A stretch of 64,000 nucleotides of DNA, from contig OY998176.1 of the NCBI GenBank assembly GCA_963921935.1, positions 175,890,445 to 175,954,444 on the forward strand, given 5' to 3'. Origin of the DNA: Galeruca laticollis. Its lineage: Eukaryota; Arthropoda; Insecta; Coleoptera; Chrysomelidae. The notes under the pieces are model-generated. The model saw only the letters and a list, made by a program, of their open reading frames with translations, was not told where the DNA came from and did not search any database. Positions 44,265-54,920 of the stretch are shown here, in pieces. The position numbers were made by a program, and so were the translations under genes. How positions within the stretch are numbered: position 1 is the first letter of the stretch; each line of letters begins with the position of its first letter.

Positions 44265-45665
44265 ATGGAGGCTACAATAATTAAAAGTGAAAAAGGCAAA
44301 GATTTGTTAGTGATCGATGGGTTTAAATTTTCATTCCACAAGTTATTAGCAAGAGACACTCTAAAAAGATGGCTTTGTGCGTCCAGGAAAACGCAGTGCA
44401 AAGCTTTTGTTAAAACAAAATTGGACCGTCCAGAAGTGATCGAATCTTCTTTAAACCACAACCATGAGAAATTATCAGAAGAACTTCTAAATAGGCAAAC
44501 TCTAAGCAATGCTGTAAAAATTAAAGCAATAGAAGATGTTTCGGCAAAACCAATGGGCCTAATTAGAAAGGAGGTAAGAGAATCCCATTGTGAAACTATT
44601 ACTACTCATGACGTTGAAAGGATGAGAAAAAATATGTATACTGCTAGGTCCAAAATTGCATCAAAACTTCCAACTAATATAGTTGAATTTCATAGTTTAT
44701 TAAATTCTGTTACTTTAAAAACTTATAGGGACGAATATTTTATTCTTAAAAATGATGAAATAAATAATATAGTCATGTTTTCATGTAAAACAAATATTAT
44801 TGCTCTAAAAGAAATAAGTGAATTATATGTTGATGGCACTTTCGATTATTGCCCTAAATTTTTTTTACAATTGTTTACCATTCATGGCTTTAAAAATAAT
44901 CATTATATTCCTTTGGGTTTCTTTCTTCTAAAAAATAAAAATACAGTATCGTATAAATTAGCTTTACAATATTTAAAAGAAATATATCTATCTACAACAG
45001 GTCACGACTTTCTTCCAAAAACTATAACTTCAGATTTTGAATTAGCAATACACAAAGCAATTCGCGAAATTTTTCCAAAAACAGAAATTAAGGGATGTCT
45101 ATTTCACCTAGGTCAAAGTTGGTATAGAAAAATTCAAAGTTTAGGACTTTCTACCGAGTATCAGTTAAAAGACAATTTAGAAACAGATATAACTAAATAC
45201 CTTACTTATATTTTTGGTTTACCATTCCTTAAAGCAGAAGACGTTGGCGATTGCTTTGTTCTTGATCTCATTGCAATTCAACCAGATGATGAGAGGGTGA
45301 TTAAATTTAATGACTATTTAGTTGAAACTTACATAGATGAAATTTCTACCTTTCCTCCTAACATTTGGGCTGAAAACTCTTCTTCTTTAAAAAGGACAAC
45401 AAACGCATGCGAATCTTTTCATTCGCGTAATAATGCTTCATTTTATAATACACACCCAAATTTTAACCAGTTTATAAAAGTTCTTCTAGATTTTCAAATA
45501 GATACCTATATTAAGCTTCAAAGTATTGATACCGTGGTCAAAGTATATGATCGAAAAGTATTAATGAAAAAAAAGTTTTTGGAAGATAATTTAGAAAAAT
45601 TACAAGACGGCAGGATTACCAATTTTCAATTTTTAAAAAATATTTCTTTTAAATGCAGAATCTAA
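44265..45665 (+). CDS. MULE transposase with FLYWCH-like finger, intact
   Basis: A 466-codon frame without lesion. Residues about 14-70 form a FLYWCH-like zinc finger (DGFKFSFHKLL, RWLCASRKTQCKAF, HNHE). The MULE DDE core shows LYVDGTFDYCPKFF (first Asp), ITSDFELAIHKA (second Asp), GCLFHLGQSWYRKIQ and a late FPPNIWAENSS/TTNACESFHSR region. This is a cut-and-paste transposase of the Phantom/Mutator-like type common in insects. The ATG at 44265 follows a spliceless leader of about 500 bases. The flanking termini are present, so the element could be recently active. Confidence 0.9.
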   Translation: MEATIIKSEKGKDLLVIDGFKFSFHKLLARDTLKRWLCASRKTQCKAFVKTKLDRPEVIESSLNHNHEKLSEELLNRQTLSNAVKIKAIEDVSAKPMGLIRKEVRESHCETITTHDVERMRKNMYTARSKIASKLPTNIVEFHSLLNSVTLKTYRDEYFILKNDEINNIVMFSCKTNIIALKEISELYVDGTFDYCPKFFLQLFTIHGFKNNHYIPLGFFLLKNKNTVSYKLALQYLKEIYLSTTGHDFLPKTITSDFELAIHKAIREIFPKTEIKGCLFHLGQSWYRKIQSLGLSTEYQLKDNLETDITKYLTYIFGLPFLKAEDVGDCFVLDLIAIQPDDERVIKFNDYLVETYIDEISTFPPNIWAENSSSLKRTTNACESFHSRNNASFYNTHPNFNQFIKVLLDFQIDTYIKLQSIDTVVKVYDRKVLMKKKFLEDNLEKLQDGRITNFQFLKNISFKCRI

Positions 45666-45738
45666 TTTGTATTATAAGTGTGTAGAGTGAAAAAGTTTTT
45701 ATATCATTTTTGTAAATATTATTGTCTTGAAATATATA

Positions 45739-45848
<110 letters not shown>

Positions 45849-46115
45849 TAAACCATTGTATATTTTCCTTTGTTTTATTATAATAAAATAATTATAATTT
45901 CCTACGTACTGTTTTATTTTAACAAAATTAGGAAATACCATTCCAAATATTTCGTCAAGATATAAGTAAGATCGATTTGGCAACAACGTTTAGATTTTAA
46001 GGTATTATAAGTACTTATGCTAATTACGGATTAAAATCATCCGGGAGACAATTCGACCGTCACCTTTTTGAGAGCTGGTAATATTTTTATTTTGGGAGAC
46101 AATTCGACTCCGCCG

Positions 46116-47390
46116 ATTTCTCAAGCAGGCAAAATCATACCTTTCCTGCCCAGAATACTCGTGAATTTTTGCATGTAGTTTTCGATCGGTGCCCAAATTA
46201 CCCATCGTCAAATTATTCCAGGTAAATTTTGTGCCCAGTTTACATCCGCTCATTTGTTTATATTGATTAGGGCAAAAAAAATAGCGCTTACATTGAACTA
46301 ACCTAAATGACATAATTTTAGTAGCAGTAATAGTTATTGTCGATCATAAATTCATAACCGTGAAAATGATATCAATAAAACTCATTTTTAACAATGAGTC
46401 ATATTTGCCGATCGAATAATATTGGAATTTTACCTTTACTAATCAATTATAGATTCAGAAGTAGCCTCTATTAATATGGACCTAAGACATATTCCAAATT
46501 TGTTACCATCTACAGGATGATCAGCAAAGTGTGGCTACCGGCCGTATCTCGGACATCGTTTGTCCTATAATTTGGTGAAAAAATTCTTATAACAAAATAG
46601 TGCCTAAAAAACTGTTTAAATATATTCTTAAGTTCGTACCTTTCCGCTAAGTGGCACATTCCAACACTTAAAATAATTGGATTTTCTACAAAATATTCTG
46701 CATTTAAGGTTGATAAACACTTTTTGTTTCTGTCCATATTCTGCAACTTTTGTCAAAGTTATTTTTCTGTATAACCTATTCTTAGGTAGTGGGGGAAGTG
46801 TGCTTTTGTTGACATCAAGTGGACTGTAACTTAGATATGCCTGAACCGATTTTCACAAACGTAGACTCATTGCAAAGAACATTAATGGCATATTTCAGAA
46901 ATAAAGAAACAATATCACATTTAACCTTTCAATTGGCAAATACAGAGCGTTATGTGACACCTACCTCTATTTTTTTTTCTGAGGAATTTCAAATGCAATG
47001 CTATAGCTATAACTAGCTTACAAAAAGAGGAATGATATGGCTTATTAACTTGGCAAAACTGCAAACTGATATCTCCTGTCATTCGAACTATTTTGGTATA
47101 GATATTGTATTGTATCAAAGTGCAGAAGTTCTATAAGAAAACTTGATTTTTCCAGTTCCAAGACAAGCAAAAATACGAAAGCAATGGTGTGTGTAAAGTT
47201 ATAAGGAGACATGAGGTATCTCCAATATCTTATTTGTATTGCTGTGTAAATTTTATCTCCAATAGATATGTTTCACAAAACGTTGCTATCTCTGCTTGTA
47301 TAGACTATAATTTAATTCCTATTATATATGAAGCAATAATAGTAGCCTGTAGATTGAGAAATTGACAGGATGTTTTAATAAAAAATTAAT
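46116..47390. other. No recognised gene
   Basis: Short frames at 46510-46746 (minus) and 46819-47016 (plus) resemble no family I know. The phrase GGTAGTGGGGGAAGTGTGC near 46783 may be a repeat end. Nothing more can be supported. Confidence 0.4.
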
Positions 47391-47391
47391 G

Positions 47392-47663
47392 AATTTTACA
47401 TGTAATTGACTGTCTCGACCCTTACTTCGTGGAATATGCTCATATTAGTGTTTTTAAATGAAACTCAAGGTCTCTAGTTAATTCCGCAATATAATACAAG
47501 TTATTGAAAATTCTAAAAAATTGACAATTGTTTCGATAAATCTGACGATGATATTGATTTATCGAAACAATTGTCAATTTTTTAGAATTTTCAATAACTT
47601 GTATTATATTGTGGAATTAACTAGAGACCTTGAGTTTAATTTAAAAACACTAATTTTACATGT
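47392..47663. mobile_element. 248-bp palindromic mini Penelope-like element
   Basis: Direct repeats AATTTTACATGT at 47392-47403 and 47652-47663 bound 248 bases. Two arms of about 98 bp (47444-47541 and 47557-47653) are near-perfect inverted copies with a 15-base centre. A 40-bp extension (AATTGACTGTCTCGACCC...) exists only on the left. The arms match the ends of PLE2 at 51.3 and 52.9 kb. There is no protein code; this is an end-to-end remnant or non-autonomous form. Confidence 0.85.
47542..47575 (+). ncRNA. Hammerhead-ribozyme-like core in mini-PLE
   Basis: CTGACGA, T, GATA, TTGATT, TATC, GAAA, CAATTG, TC. The GATA/TATC stem II pairs fully, and all CUGANGA and GAAA core bases are present. 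Stem I is altered here because the palindrome centre cuts it. Confidence 0.5.
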
Positions 47664-48405
47664 GTTTTATTCAATTTGAATATATGTTTATTCATTTAAT
47701 TTGGGAAAATTAGCTTTACTCCAAAACAGGATACCATAAGTTTCTCGGTCAGATCTGTAACAAACACAAAGTACATAAAATATATTGTTCATCTAAGATA
47801 TAGACAATACAACAGCAGATTTGATATGTTAAGATCATTTATTGGTTATATTCAAGTAAGTGCATGTATCCATAAAAAGCTATGTATTGGATCAAGAGTC
47901 GTCGTCACTCGCGCCATGTCACGCCCTGGTCTCTCTTCCTATTTTTGTAATTATGCGCTAGACGGCAGACACTCTTATACTGACAATTTTGTCCTTTTCC
48001 TCACCCAGCATTTATATTTTTTCATTTACTTAAAAAGTATATCATCTACGAACAAGTTATGCATACATTTGCCATATAATTTATATATGATCTTCCATTT
48101 GTAGCAACAATAATAATTATTCCATGCATTTATTAAAAAGATATTCTCTTCTAAAAAATAAAAGTTGAAACTTCAGTAAAAATATTTCTAAAGTTGAACG
48201 TTTGGCTTGTGTTGTTTCTCTATGTCGATAAACAAAACCACTGTCGCACCGGTGATTCACTTCTTGCGGATGCGGTGATCGATAATTTCGTCCTAAATCA
48301 CGAACCGAGGCGCTATTCTTGACATCGTTCGCGACGTCACGATACGCAAGCCTGTGAATGCTCTATTTGCGAATACTTCTTGAAGTTCGTATACATTGGC
48401 GCTCT

Positions 48406-48425
48406 GCGCCGCGAAAACGCGGCGC
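48406..48425. repeat. GC-rich perfect hairpin
   Basis: GCGCCGCG-AAAA-CGCGGCGC lies in a CG-rich patch (about 48300-48600) upstream of the MADF fragment. It may be a promoter feature of that element. Confidence 0.6.
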
Positions 48426-48623
48426 GCACGTTCCTACTCGTCTAAGTTGGCACGTGATTTCGAGTTGCACGCGCTCCGCGCCCAAATGGCGCGCCTCGAT
48501 ACATCTCCTGTCAGCTTTTCAACGCTCCGCTTTATACTTTCGTTGTTCAAATTGAGACGGCACTGAGAAACGTATGTCGTTTTACGCGCGCATTCGTTTT
48601 ATTTTTAGGAAAATAGTTCAGTA

Positions 48624-48860
48624 ATGGAGTGGCCCGATGAATATTTGTTGAAGCTTATCGATGTCTATCGAGGCAAATCTTTATTGTGGTATCCACGACA
48701 CAGAGATCGTTTAAAAAAACACTGAAAGTAGATGCCTGGGGGCAATAGCAGCAGATATGGGGGTATCTGCTGATATATGTTGAAAAAGATTACTTCTTTG
48801 CTTTCTTCCTACCGCACCGGCGCAAGAAATGCAAAGTAAAAAGCAGCCAGAGTACAGGAA
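48624..48860 (+). pseudogene. MADF-domain fragment
   Basis: From ATGGAGTGGCCC the plus strand reads MEWPDEYLLKLIDVYRGKSL, then LWYPRHRDR. After a one-base shift it continues with KVDAWGAIAADMGV and, after another, VEKKITSLLSSYRTGARN. This is the start, middle and third helix of a MADF domain, as in Harbinger accessory proteins or host regulators. Two or more frameshifts break it. It does not match the 11.3-kb copy closely. Confidence 0.7.
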
Positions 48861-49394
48861 AAGCTAAGTTATATACAAAACAGGTAACTCTTATATTTAT
48901 TGGATGACACGATTGAACTGAATTCTTAATGCGCGGTTGCATGTTTCCTATGGATCGTGGGAGGTTTGTTGAGACAACAAATACAATGAGCATCGAATGC
49001 GCGGAGCACGCGCTGTACGTTCTACAACTGTGTATAACTTAGGAAGATTTAACTTTGTTCGAGCATACTACAAATACACGGAATAATAAAGAAGTACAAC
49101 TATCTCGTCTCTTTTCAACATCTGCTTCTGCTCGCCAACACTTGTATCGAGTCCACTTCAGGTATGGTTAATCAATCAACTTATTTTGTTCACGGAACTG
49201 TGCCTTTCCGGATTAAAATAAAAATCGACTTATTTGATGGACTGTATACTTTATTAACAACTGATAACCGTGATAGAATTTTTTTGAAAAATATACTTAT
49301 ATTTAAAAGCTTTGTTTTCGGGTCGGTGTCTAAAGCTTAACTTCACTTGTTAGTCTATTTACATAAAACTTACGCACGACTTCTAAAAAATGTT

Positions 49395-49922
49395 ATAATC
49401 TCTTTCAATTGGTTGCACGCAAACCTTGCAGGCTGCGTGTGTCAACACTCCCGAACTAGTCCTCACGTACACCACACGAAACATGCCGTCCGAGCCGGGT
49501 CGCACCTTTATTACTCATCCCAAACTCTACTTTAAAGGAGGAAGATCCTTGTCAATTGAAGCCACCATATGGCTCTCCCGAATATTAGCAGTAGGATTGT
49601 TCCACTTGGTTTTCTTTTGGAGTTCGGAAAGATATTCCCTGGACCACCTGTCCCAAAAATGTTGAACCATTTGATTTAATTGATGATACCTCCGGATTCT
49701 TCCAAAATTAATAAACCATCTGGAATAGCAGCTACCAATGAGGAAATGCCCTGGTGTGAGAACTAAAAGATCATTACAACACTCGGGCAAAGGGTTGAGA
49801 GGCCGGGAATTGATGCAAGCCTCGACCTGAGCCAGTACCGTATTTATTTCCTCGTACCATAAAACATCGTTACCCATTACCCTTTTTAAATCATATTTAC
49901 AGTATATAGTGTAAAATCCCAT
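49395..49922 (-). pseudogene. BEL/Pao integrase C-terminus (DUF5641-like)
   Basis: The frame has EEINTVLAQVEACINSRPLN, LTPGHFLIGSC, YHQLNQMVQHFWDRWSREYL and LQKKTKW. It continues downstream in another frame with RPGSDGMFRVVYVRTSSGV near 49500. These are the closing blocks of Pao polyproteins. Confidence 0.85.
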
Positions 49923-50008
49923 CTAATGTTTAGTTGAGATAAATGTTCGTGATGAGCAGATTTAACCTTGGAATTAAGAATAAAATCGAACAGCTCCTTC
50001 AAATGATT

Positions 50009-50215
50009 TCAAACACCCTTAAAATTAGTTCTATTATCAGAAAATATATCCGATGGTAACCCTCTTCGCGATATCAATCTCATAAGGCTTGAAACAAGCT
50101 GTAGGTTCACAGCTTTCGTACACAAACAGATAAAAACACATAAGTAAGCCTTAACGGTAGGTGTCCTACAAAGTTTACTTGGTAACAAGAAATGTCTCTG
50201 CATAGTCGACCCCAC
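50009..50215 (-). pseudogene. BEL/Pao integrase core fragment
   Basis: VKAYLCVFICLCTKAVNLQL is followed by ISRRGLPSDIFSDNRTNFKG, where the second catalytic Asp lies. The segment between is shortened compared with intact Pao integrases, so part of the core is deleted. Confidence 0.85.
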
Positions 50216-50702
50216 AGCGTATAAAAGGCAACCCAGGAGTTATTCTAACCACAGGTAAGTTCATAATGATATGTTTGTAAGCTACTGGTTTTACTCTATA
50301 GCACACCATGCATTTATAAATAACCTTCCGGATTATGTTACGCCCCGTTAATGGCCAGTAGAGCAGTCGTATTAAAGACTGTAACGTCTAAGTGCCAGCA
50401 TGTAAATTTTTATAATGCTGCCTGAGAATTATTAATTTGATTACATAATGACCCTTATACCTTCTAAAAAAGAGTTCAAGGTAATACGTTTGTTAGATTC
50501 ATTCAATTCCCTTCAGGCACGTCCTCCACCTACATAGAAGACCTTGGTATAGGCCAATCTTCTTCATTGCCCAATAAAAATGTAGGTCCTCGCCACCAAC
50601 AATCGCTGCCACCTAGCTTCTCAGGCTCCACCCCCTTGACACCATATCCACTGGATTTAAACGTGAAGGTACCAGTTTCCAAGCTTAACCTACAGTTAAC
50701 CC

Positions 50703-51029
50703 CTACATCTCCGCAACCCGATTAGACACAAAGGTTTTCCATTGACGTGGCTCAATCCAGGACAATGCTTTTGTTGAATTCGTCCAAAAAACAACCCTAT
50801 CAACCGTCACAGTTAAGGATTTTAATACGCTACTAGTAAGTTTAGCAATCAATAGAGCTGCACAGAGTTCCAACCTTGGCAATGATACTGTTTTTAGAAG
50901 CGCCACTCTAGACCGAGAACAATCTAATTGAGAAAAGTCTAAGCCCTGTTCATTCGTTGATCTAACATACATGACTGTACCGTATGCTAACTCGAAAGCA
51001 TCAGAAAAACAATGCAATTGCACCTCCAC
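50703..51029 (-). pseudogene. BEL/Pao RNase H-like region
   Basis: LHCFSDAFELAYGTVMYVRS starts the domain, followed by SRSRVALLKTVSLPRLELCA and VFWTNSTKALSWI. This is the conserved Pao block after RT. The RT domain upstream is missing or hidden near the PLE2 insertion. Confidence 0.85.
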
Positions 51030-51373
51030 TGCACGTTCATTTTTATAGGAATAAATACCCTTTCAAGCATGCTAAATTGGTTTTGTTGCTTCCTTCCTGG
51101 TATCTGATCTGCTCTGACCCATCCTTATTTTGTTTTCTGCAAAAACGGACCTCCCCTTTCCAATTTATATCCCCTAATAACAACAAATCCCAAAATATAC
51201 TGGTTTCTAATAAAATGTCAACCGGTCCTACCCTGTCAAAGTTTTAATCCACTAAAATTAACTGTCTCGACCCTTACTTCAAGGATTCTACTCATATTAG
51301 TGTTTTAATTGAAACTCAATGTTTCTAGCTAATTCCACAATATAATCAAAAATGTTGAAAATTCTAAAAAATT

Positions 51374-51407
51374 GACAATTGTTTCGATAACTGAATATCA
51401 TCGTCAG
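51374..51407 (-). ncRNA. Hammerhead-ribozyme-like core, left arm of PLE2
   Basis: On the minus strand: CTGACGA, T, GATA, TTCAGT, TATC, GAAA, CAATTG, TC. Stem I can form from ATT before the box with AAT after GTC, and again from TTCT with AGAA beyond an internal loop. Confidence 0.6.
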
Positions 51408-51654
51408 AATAACAGAAGATGCCTACCTGATGTTCATTAGTTATTTTTGGCTAGACCAAGAAGTGACTTACCTTGTGATTACCTCAATATATGTTAATAG
51501 AAAAAAGAAGAAGATGTGATATTATAAATATTGAAGCTTACATATCATTAGCCCTATGGTGATATCCTAGATATCATTTTTCCAATTAAGATCAGTATAA
51601 CTGTGCAATGATATAGAAAACCAAGAAAACTATATCAGCTGATCTTTACAATTA

Positions 51655-51897
51655 TCACTTAAGAAGACAGTTTAATAGTGGAGAACTCCCTAGATTTATC
51701 TGTTCATTGGCGACTTCATATTGTGGGTTTCTTAAGTGTCTTCTAATTTCCAACTCTTCAAGGAAATCCAGTTCTTGTTTCTTATCACAAATATGTAGTA
51801 CTCCTAGTTCTGTGTTAGGTGTTAATGAATGATTGGTGTCAAGTAGATGTTTTGCGTAATGGGATTTATCTGGTTGTTTCAATCTGTATGCTCGTAA
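51655..51897 (-). pseudogene. Inverted copy of PLE2 GIY-YIG C-terminal part
   Basis: KQPDKSHYAKHLLDTNHSLT and ICDKKQELDFLEELEIRRHL are shared with the right copy. It begins at the arm border and lacks the GIY-YIG motif itself. Confidence 0.8.
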
Positions 51898-51899
51898 GT

Positions 51900-52668
51900 A
51901 CTTGATTATTCAATTTACCGAAAACCAACACACACTGATGGGACAATTCCATATAGTTCCAATCACCCCATGTCACATAAACTAGCGGCATATAATTCAA
52001 TGATACATAGAGCATTTTCTGTTCCTATGAACAAATGTAATTTTGATAGAGAAATTAATACAATTAGACAAATAGCAACATCCAACGGTTATCCATTACA
52101 TATGATAAATAAGCTAATTAATAAAAAAGAGTAAAAAGAGGCATTACAACTAATATTTCCTAAACAAACTGAAGAAATAAAAACTTATAATACCATCACA
52201 TATGCAGGAAATATTTGTAATAATATTTCAGAGATAATATCTTCAGCAACGAATACAACAATTTCTTTTAAAACAGTAAGTAACGTAAGTACAAAATTGA
52301 TAAATGTAAAAACAAAAATACCACCATTAAAGAAATCAGGTATATATAAACTCGAATGTCCAGAATGTAATACTGTCTATTTGGGTCAGACCCTTAGAAA
52401 TTTTGAAATCCGATACAGTGAACACTTACGAGCATACAGATTAAAACAACCAGATAAATCCCATTACGCCAAACACCTACTTGACACCAATCATTCATTG
52501 ACACCTAACACAGAACTAGAAGTACTACATATTTGTGATAAGAAACAAGAACTGGATTTCATTGAAGAGTTGGAAATTAGAAGACACTTAAGAAACCCAC
52601 AATATGAACTCGTCAATGAACAGATAAATCTAGGGAGTTGTTCACTATTAAACTATCATCTTAAGTGA
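51900..52668 (+). pseudogene. PLE2 RT tail and GIY-YIG endonuclease
   Basis: The plus strand opens with a Penelope RT tail (YRKPTHTDGTIPYSSNHP, then HKLAAYNSMIHRAFSVP). One TAA stop occurs near 52132. The GIY-YIG domain (52297-52668) reads KKSGIYKLECPECNTVYLGQ, then TLRNFEIRYSEHLRAY and EELEIRRHLRNPQYE. The second motif is Y-L-G. The RT palm is absent, so the copy is 5' truncated. The nuclease domain itself is open. Confidence 0.85.
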
Positions 52669-52909
52669 TAATTGTAAAAATCAGCAGATATAGTTTTCCT
52701 GGTTTTCTATATCATTGCACAGTTATACTGATCTTAATTGGAAAGATGATATCCAGGATATCACCATAGGATTAATAATATCTAAGCTTCAATATTTGTA
52801 ATATCACATCTTCTTCATTTTTCTATTAACATATATTAAGTCAATCAAAAGGTCTTCTTGGTCTAGCCAAAAATAACTATTATACGTCAGGTAGGCATCA
52901 AATGAAATG

Positions 52910-52970
52910 TCACTTCTGTCATTCTGACGATGATATTCATTTATCGAAACAATTGTCAATTTTCTAGAAT
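52910..52970 (+). ncRNA. Hammerhead-ribozyme-like motif, right arm of PLE2
   Basis: Core 52924-52957: CTGACGA, T, GATA, TTCATT, TATC, GAAA, CAATTG, TC. Stem II has four Watson-Crick pairs. Stem I has ATT/AAT next to the core and TTCT/AGAA after an internal loop, a type I layout. One extra base sits between A9 and stem II, tolerated in some natural hammerheads. Confidence 0.6.
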
Positions 52971-53109
52971 TTTTAACATTTTTCATTATATTGTGGAATT
53001 AGCTAGAAATATTGAGTTTCATTTAAACACTAATATTTTAATCCACTAATCGTTTATTCGGAGGTAGATTTAAATGGTCTATACAAATATCATAAGATGG
53101 TTACTTTTT

Positions 53110-54085
53110 CACAATTTTTTTAACAGTTAAAAATGTCGATTCTACCTCAAAGTTATTAAACCTAGAATGAATTTTAGTTCTAACCGAATTTATTATTTTA
53201 ACTGTACCTTGCGAAGTTCTAACTACCCAGATGTTAACATTGTTCACTGGTAACTGAGTTTGCTCCCATAATCACATGAACATAAAATTAGAGATATATC
53301 CGCTGTCCAATAAGGTCCTGCATTCGCTTACCTCTCTGTGTTTGCCCCAAATCATATATTTTCGCTGCAGATAATAAGACATCATTAGATCTCCTATTGC
53401 GTTTAACTTCATCCTTGACCTTAACCATGCCCTTATAGTTTGGCTGTATGTCCAGTTTAGAATCAGACCTTAAATGCCCTCGCGCACTTGCCCGTCTCTG
53501 GGAGTCTGCAACCACTTGTCCGTAAAAATTCGAATCCAAGTGGCTTTTTAGTTTTCGTACCTTTCCCTGAGCAAATCCCAAGCCACAATATAATTTTGTT
53601 GATACTCCTCCAATAAATTGAATATTTGCGCAGCGTCGCCCTTGAGCGCGTTTTTTCAATAATAAAACTTTTATACCCATGTCAACTGTGTATTGGTATG
53701 AATGAGATCCCTCAATGTGTCATAGAACTCCAGCCAATTTTGATATGAGCCTCGAAATGTTGATATCTGCATTTGAGCACCCGAACTTTCATTTTGATCC
53801 ATATCCCCCGCTTGTTTCAAACTCTCCATCATCCCCATAACCTTAAAATAACGATCTTCAACATCCAGACGCTGTTTTTCAATATCAGTTTGTATGCCTA
53901 GCTCCTCGATTTTACCTTGAATGTAAAATAATTCTTCCTCATACTTCGCGACCCTGGAAGCCCAGCTGCATACGCTTTGTTTCCGTAAATCCCTTTAAAA
54001 ATGTTTCAAAACGTGTAAGTGTACCTTTAGCAATACCCCTTAATTGTACTTAAGGTTCCTCAGACCTAGTTTCGTTATCAGACAT
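53110..54085 (-). pseudogene. BEL/Pao gag and protease, frameshifted
   Basis: From ATG at 54085 the minus strand reads MSDNETRSEEP, then IAKGTL...FETFLKGFTETKRMQL near 53990. A later block LKGDAAQIFNLLEEYQQNYI and AWDLLREGYENKKA (about 53560-53650) belongs to Pao gag. The protease appears as ECRTLLDSGYISNF (about 53290) with LPVNNVNIWVVRTSQGTVK. Several shifts separate these. Confidence 0.75.
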
Positions 54086-54259
54086 TAATAAAAAATATGT
54101 TTAAACTATTGAAGGTCACGAAGTGACTACTGCAGTGGCCCCGGTTCATTTAATACGGGTCCATTGATGACTAGGAAATACCCATCTCGGTCCAAACCAC
54201 TTTCAGGTATAAACGACAAATTTCAGCCCCTAATCTATGAAATTGTAGTTTTAATATAA

Positions 54260-54620
54260 AAAATTATTTAGAATATTCACCTCAAGAAGTAGTAGTAGAT
54301 TTTGAAAAATCAATTCACAACGCTATATTACAAATTTGGGAAATCATTAAAATTACAGGTTGCAGATTCCATTTGGCCCAAGCGTGGTACCGACATATTC
54401 AAAAGCTTGGTTTAAGTCATCAATATAAAGATAAAAACTCCGAGGCTGGGAAATGGTTACGCTATTGCTTTGGTCTTTTATTTTTAGAGCCCGATGAAGT
54501 AGAATATTAATATGTTTTTGAATTGTATGAGTTAAAGCCTGAAAATAAATATTTACAGAAATTTTCCGATTATCTTTTAGAAACCTATTTAACCATTTCA
54601 CTGTACCAACTCTAAAGCGT
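54260..54620 (+). pseudogene. MULE transposase fragment
   Basis: VVVDFEKSIHNAILQIWEII is followed by GCRFHLAQAWYRHIQKLGL, then YCFGLLFLEPDEVEY and a stop, then LKPENKYLQKFSDYLLETY. It parallels the middle of the intact MULE at 44.3 kb (SDFELAIHKA...GCLFHLGQSWYRKIQ) but is a different, older family. Ends are missing. Confidence 0.8.
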
Positions 54621-54767
54621 TTGAAACAAAAATTCAAAAATTCAAAATGATGTGATATTTATTACCTTAGAAGATGAATTATAAACATTTGAATATGTTA
54701 AAAAACGATTCTCCCCCTCCACTACATTTTATAGCATGCCCCTCAGAAGAGACAAACACAGTCAGAG

Positions 54768-54768
<1 letters not shown>

Positions 54769-54810
<42 letters not shown>
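54769..54810. repeat. (AT)n microsatellite
   Basis: A TA run of about 42 bases between the MULE fragment and the second piggyBac. Confidence 0.9.
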
Positions 54811-54811
<1 letters not shown>

Positions 54812-54920
54812 CATATTTCAAAATAATTCTGTACTGACAAAATGGAAAATAGTACACATATACATACACCTATTAAGTTCTAACGTGAATGAAATTTGTG
54901 AAAACAGTTTCTGTCTTTCA

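Larger units (their letters stand above)
51242..53049 (+). mobile_element. Penelope-like element PLE2 with 14-bp target duplication
   Basis: TTTTAATCCACTAA occurs at 51242-51255 and 53036-53049. Inverted arms of about 600 bp (51300-51897 and 52424-53035) flank a short unique centre. A left-only extension starts AATTAACTGTCTCGACCC. The centre holds the RT tail. The element interrupts BEL/Pao, so it is younger than that copy. Confidence 0.9.
49390..54085 (-). mobile_element. BEL/Pao LTR retrotransposon interior, split by PLE2
   Basis: The minus strand runs gag (from about 54085), protease (about 53300-53110), RT/RNase H region (50703-51029), integrase (50009-50215) and the C-terminal domain (49922-49400). 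PLE2 (51256-53035) splits it. Long terminal repeats were not recognised. It is decayed, with many shifts and large losses in RT. Confidence 0.8.
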
